Shown here: piece by piece, positions 62,779 to 64,000 of the stretch
How the letters are laid out: each line of letters opens with the position of its first letter
Numbering within the stretch: the stretch's first letter is position 1
From: Burhinus oedicnemus
Taxonomy: Eukaryota > Chordata > Aves > Charadriiformes > Burhinidae
Reading direction: 5' to 3'
Assembly (NCBI GenBank): GCA_008921705.1
Contig: VFFE01008918.1
Location: 3,204,783-3,268,782 of the forward strand
DNA length: 64,000 nucleotides
Program-made: the position numbers and the translations under genes
The notes under the pieces: generated by a model
Database searches by the model: none
The model's input: only the letters and a program-made list of their open reading frames with translations
What the model was told of the DNA's origin: nothing

Positions 62779-64000
62779 TAGTGCTAGCAAAGAGTAAGGC
62801 CTGCATAATCCTTCTGCCAGACTTTTTTGTCAGCAGCAATATCTGGTTTAAGAAAATCATTATAAAAAAAATAGAAACCCATAAAAATTTTGCTGCACGT
62901 AATGATGATCAGTGAGATAACTCTCTTCAGTTTGCCTATACAAATCACATAGCTAACAAACTGCATTTTTATTAATAGGAGGAGAAGAAAACTCTGACAA
63001 GGTACATAAACAGGGTAAGAAAAACTAACTTTTCATAACAATTTGAAGTCTCTTTCCTTTGGAAAGGTAGCTACTAGGCACTTTGGTTGTTTCCTGCCTC
63101 CTACACTGCTGTTTAGCATGTTTCAGTGTCGTTGAGTAGCCAGGCCTGTTTCATGCTGATGTGATCCTTGGCTTGTTTCTGTTGGTTGCTCTCACCCGCT
63201 GACCACCCAAATTAGCTTGCCTTCACATTGCTCCTCATCCTGCCAACCACACAGAGAAGGCACAATGGAGGTATCTACCTTGAAACAGGACAAATGCTTT
63301 TTTAAATTTTGAAACTCTTCCAGGCAGACTCTCTTTCTAGGAGGTCCACTGCGTGAGTTCTCAGGTCAGGGACTGCTTCAGCATATGTATTAAGAAATAC
63401 TCCCTTGTACATGTACATGTTCTTTTACATCTTTTTTATCTTTGTTTCTTTGTCTAATTTATGATAATTTTTATTACAAAGTAATACGCATTTGTCCTTA
63501 GAAAAAAAATAAAAGCATGTGGCAAACAAACAAGTAGGGAGATTGGTATAGCATGGTTCAAAATGAGCAGTACCTGACTTAGAAATAGCCAGCAATTTTA
63601 ATTGTACCAAAGGAAGAGTAGGATCTATGAGTTCTCACGGATTAGAATGAGACATGAGGGATGTCAGAAGGGGATCAGAATACAAGTTCTGTGCTTTATA
63701 AAATGAAAACAGACTGTGAGGTTGGGAGCTACCAGGCTGCAATATTTACCAACATTTCTTCTCCATTCTTCCTATGGCAGTGCTGCAAATGGGTCTAAAA
63801 AGAAATTCAAAGTCTGAAATTTACATTGAGTGGAAAGACCAAGGGGCTGTGAAAGCTGAACTCCTGCTGTTGTTCTCAGCACCTATGGAGAAGTTGCTGG
63901 GACCATCAGGTTGTTTGATACCCTTGGTGTCATATATATTTGTGTATACGTGTGTGTGGAAAAGAGAGGAAGAAAAAAGTAAGTCTAGAAAGTGAGAAAA
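62779..64000. other. Non-coding stretch to the right edge
   Basis: No gene is supported. The 73-codon frame at 63774-63995 reaches close to the edge without a known domain. A self-complementary word gtacatgtacatgt occurs near 63407-63420. Confidence 0.55.

Noticed and set aside
1..64000. Prokaryotic features, CRISPR arrays, tRNA or rRNA genes
   Set aside because: No regularly spaced repeats, no operon-like coding and no recognisable RNA gene sequence. The CR1 and LTR content points to a bird chromosome.

Overview
This window looks like a piece of a bird chromosome. The evidence is a set of Chicken Repeat 1 (CR1) LINE fragments, including the diagnostic 3' terminal sequence at 53130-53226, and an endogenous-retrovirus LTR of a type common in bird genomes at 57661-58242. 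The rest is AT-rich, low-CpG intergenic or intronic vertebrate DNA. There is no prokaryotic organisation: no operons, no long ORFs and no ribosome-binding-site pattern. No CpG island, tRNA, rRNA, snRNA or CRISPR array was seen. The longest open frame is 166 codons (33123-33623); it runs through a homopyrimidine tract and resembles no protein I know. I find no certain protein-coding gene.

Layout: 1-797 is the 3' part of a degenerate CR1 LINE that enters from beyond the left edge. 2740-3860 is an unclassified, more complex block. 5775-6476 is a probable solo LTR on the plus strand. 53130-53226 is a short 5'-truncated CR1 on the minus strand. 57661-58242 is a solo LTR on the minus strand with an imperfect 5-bp target duplication. 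Weaker repeat traces lie near 40928 (CR1 tail) and 49750 (tRNA-like SINE fragment). Simple repeats are scattered throughout. A 20-base assembly gap at 37936-37955 follows a T17 run.

Between the repeats, several blocks have high sequence complexity and clustered transcription-factor-like words (8350-9010, 15360-15660, 18440-18900, 22840-23110, 23790-24240, 30280-30490, 33210-33371, 38340-38770, 40560-40760, 52090-52330). I read these as candidate conserved non-coding elements or enhancers, in the style of a gene desert or a large intron next to a developmental gene. This rests on inference and needs alignment to other birds.

The most interesting possible gene signal is a pair of exon-like segments, 44000-44135 and 45711-45850. 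They have a good donor and a strong acceptor and keep one open frame across a 1,575-bp GT-AG interval, predicting about 91 residues with a cysteine cluster near the middle. It is unproven. I found no convincing novel biological system here.
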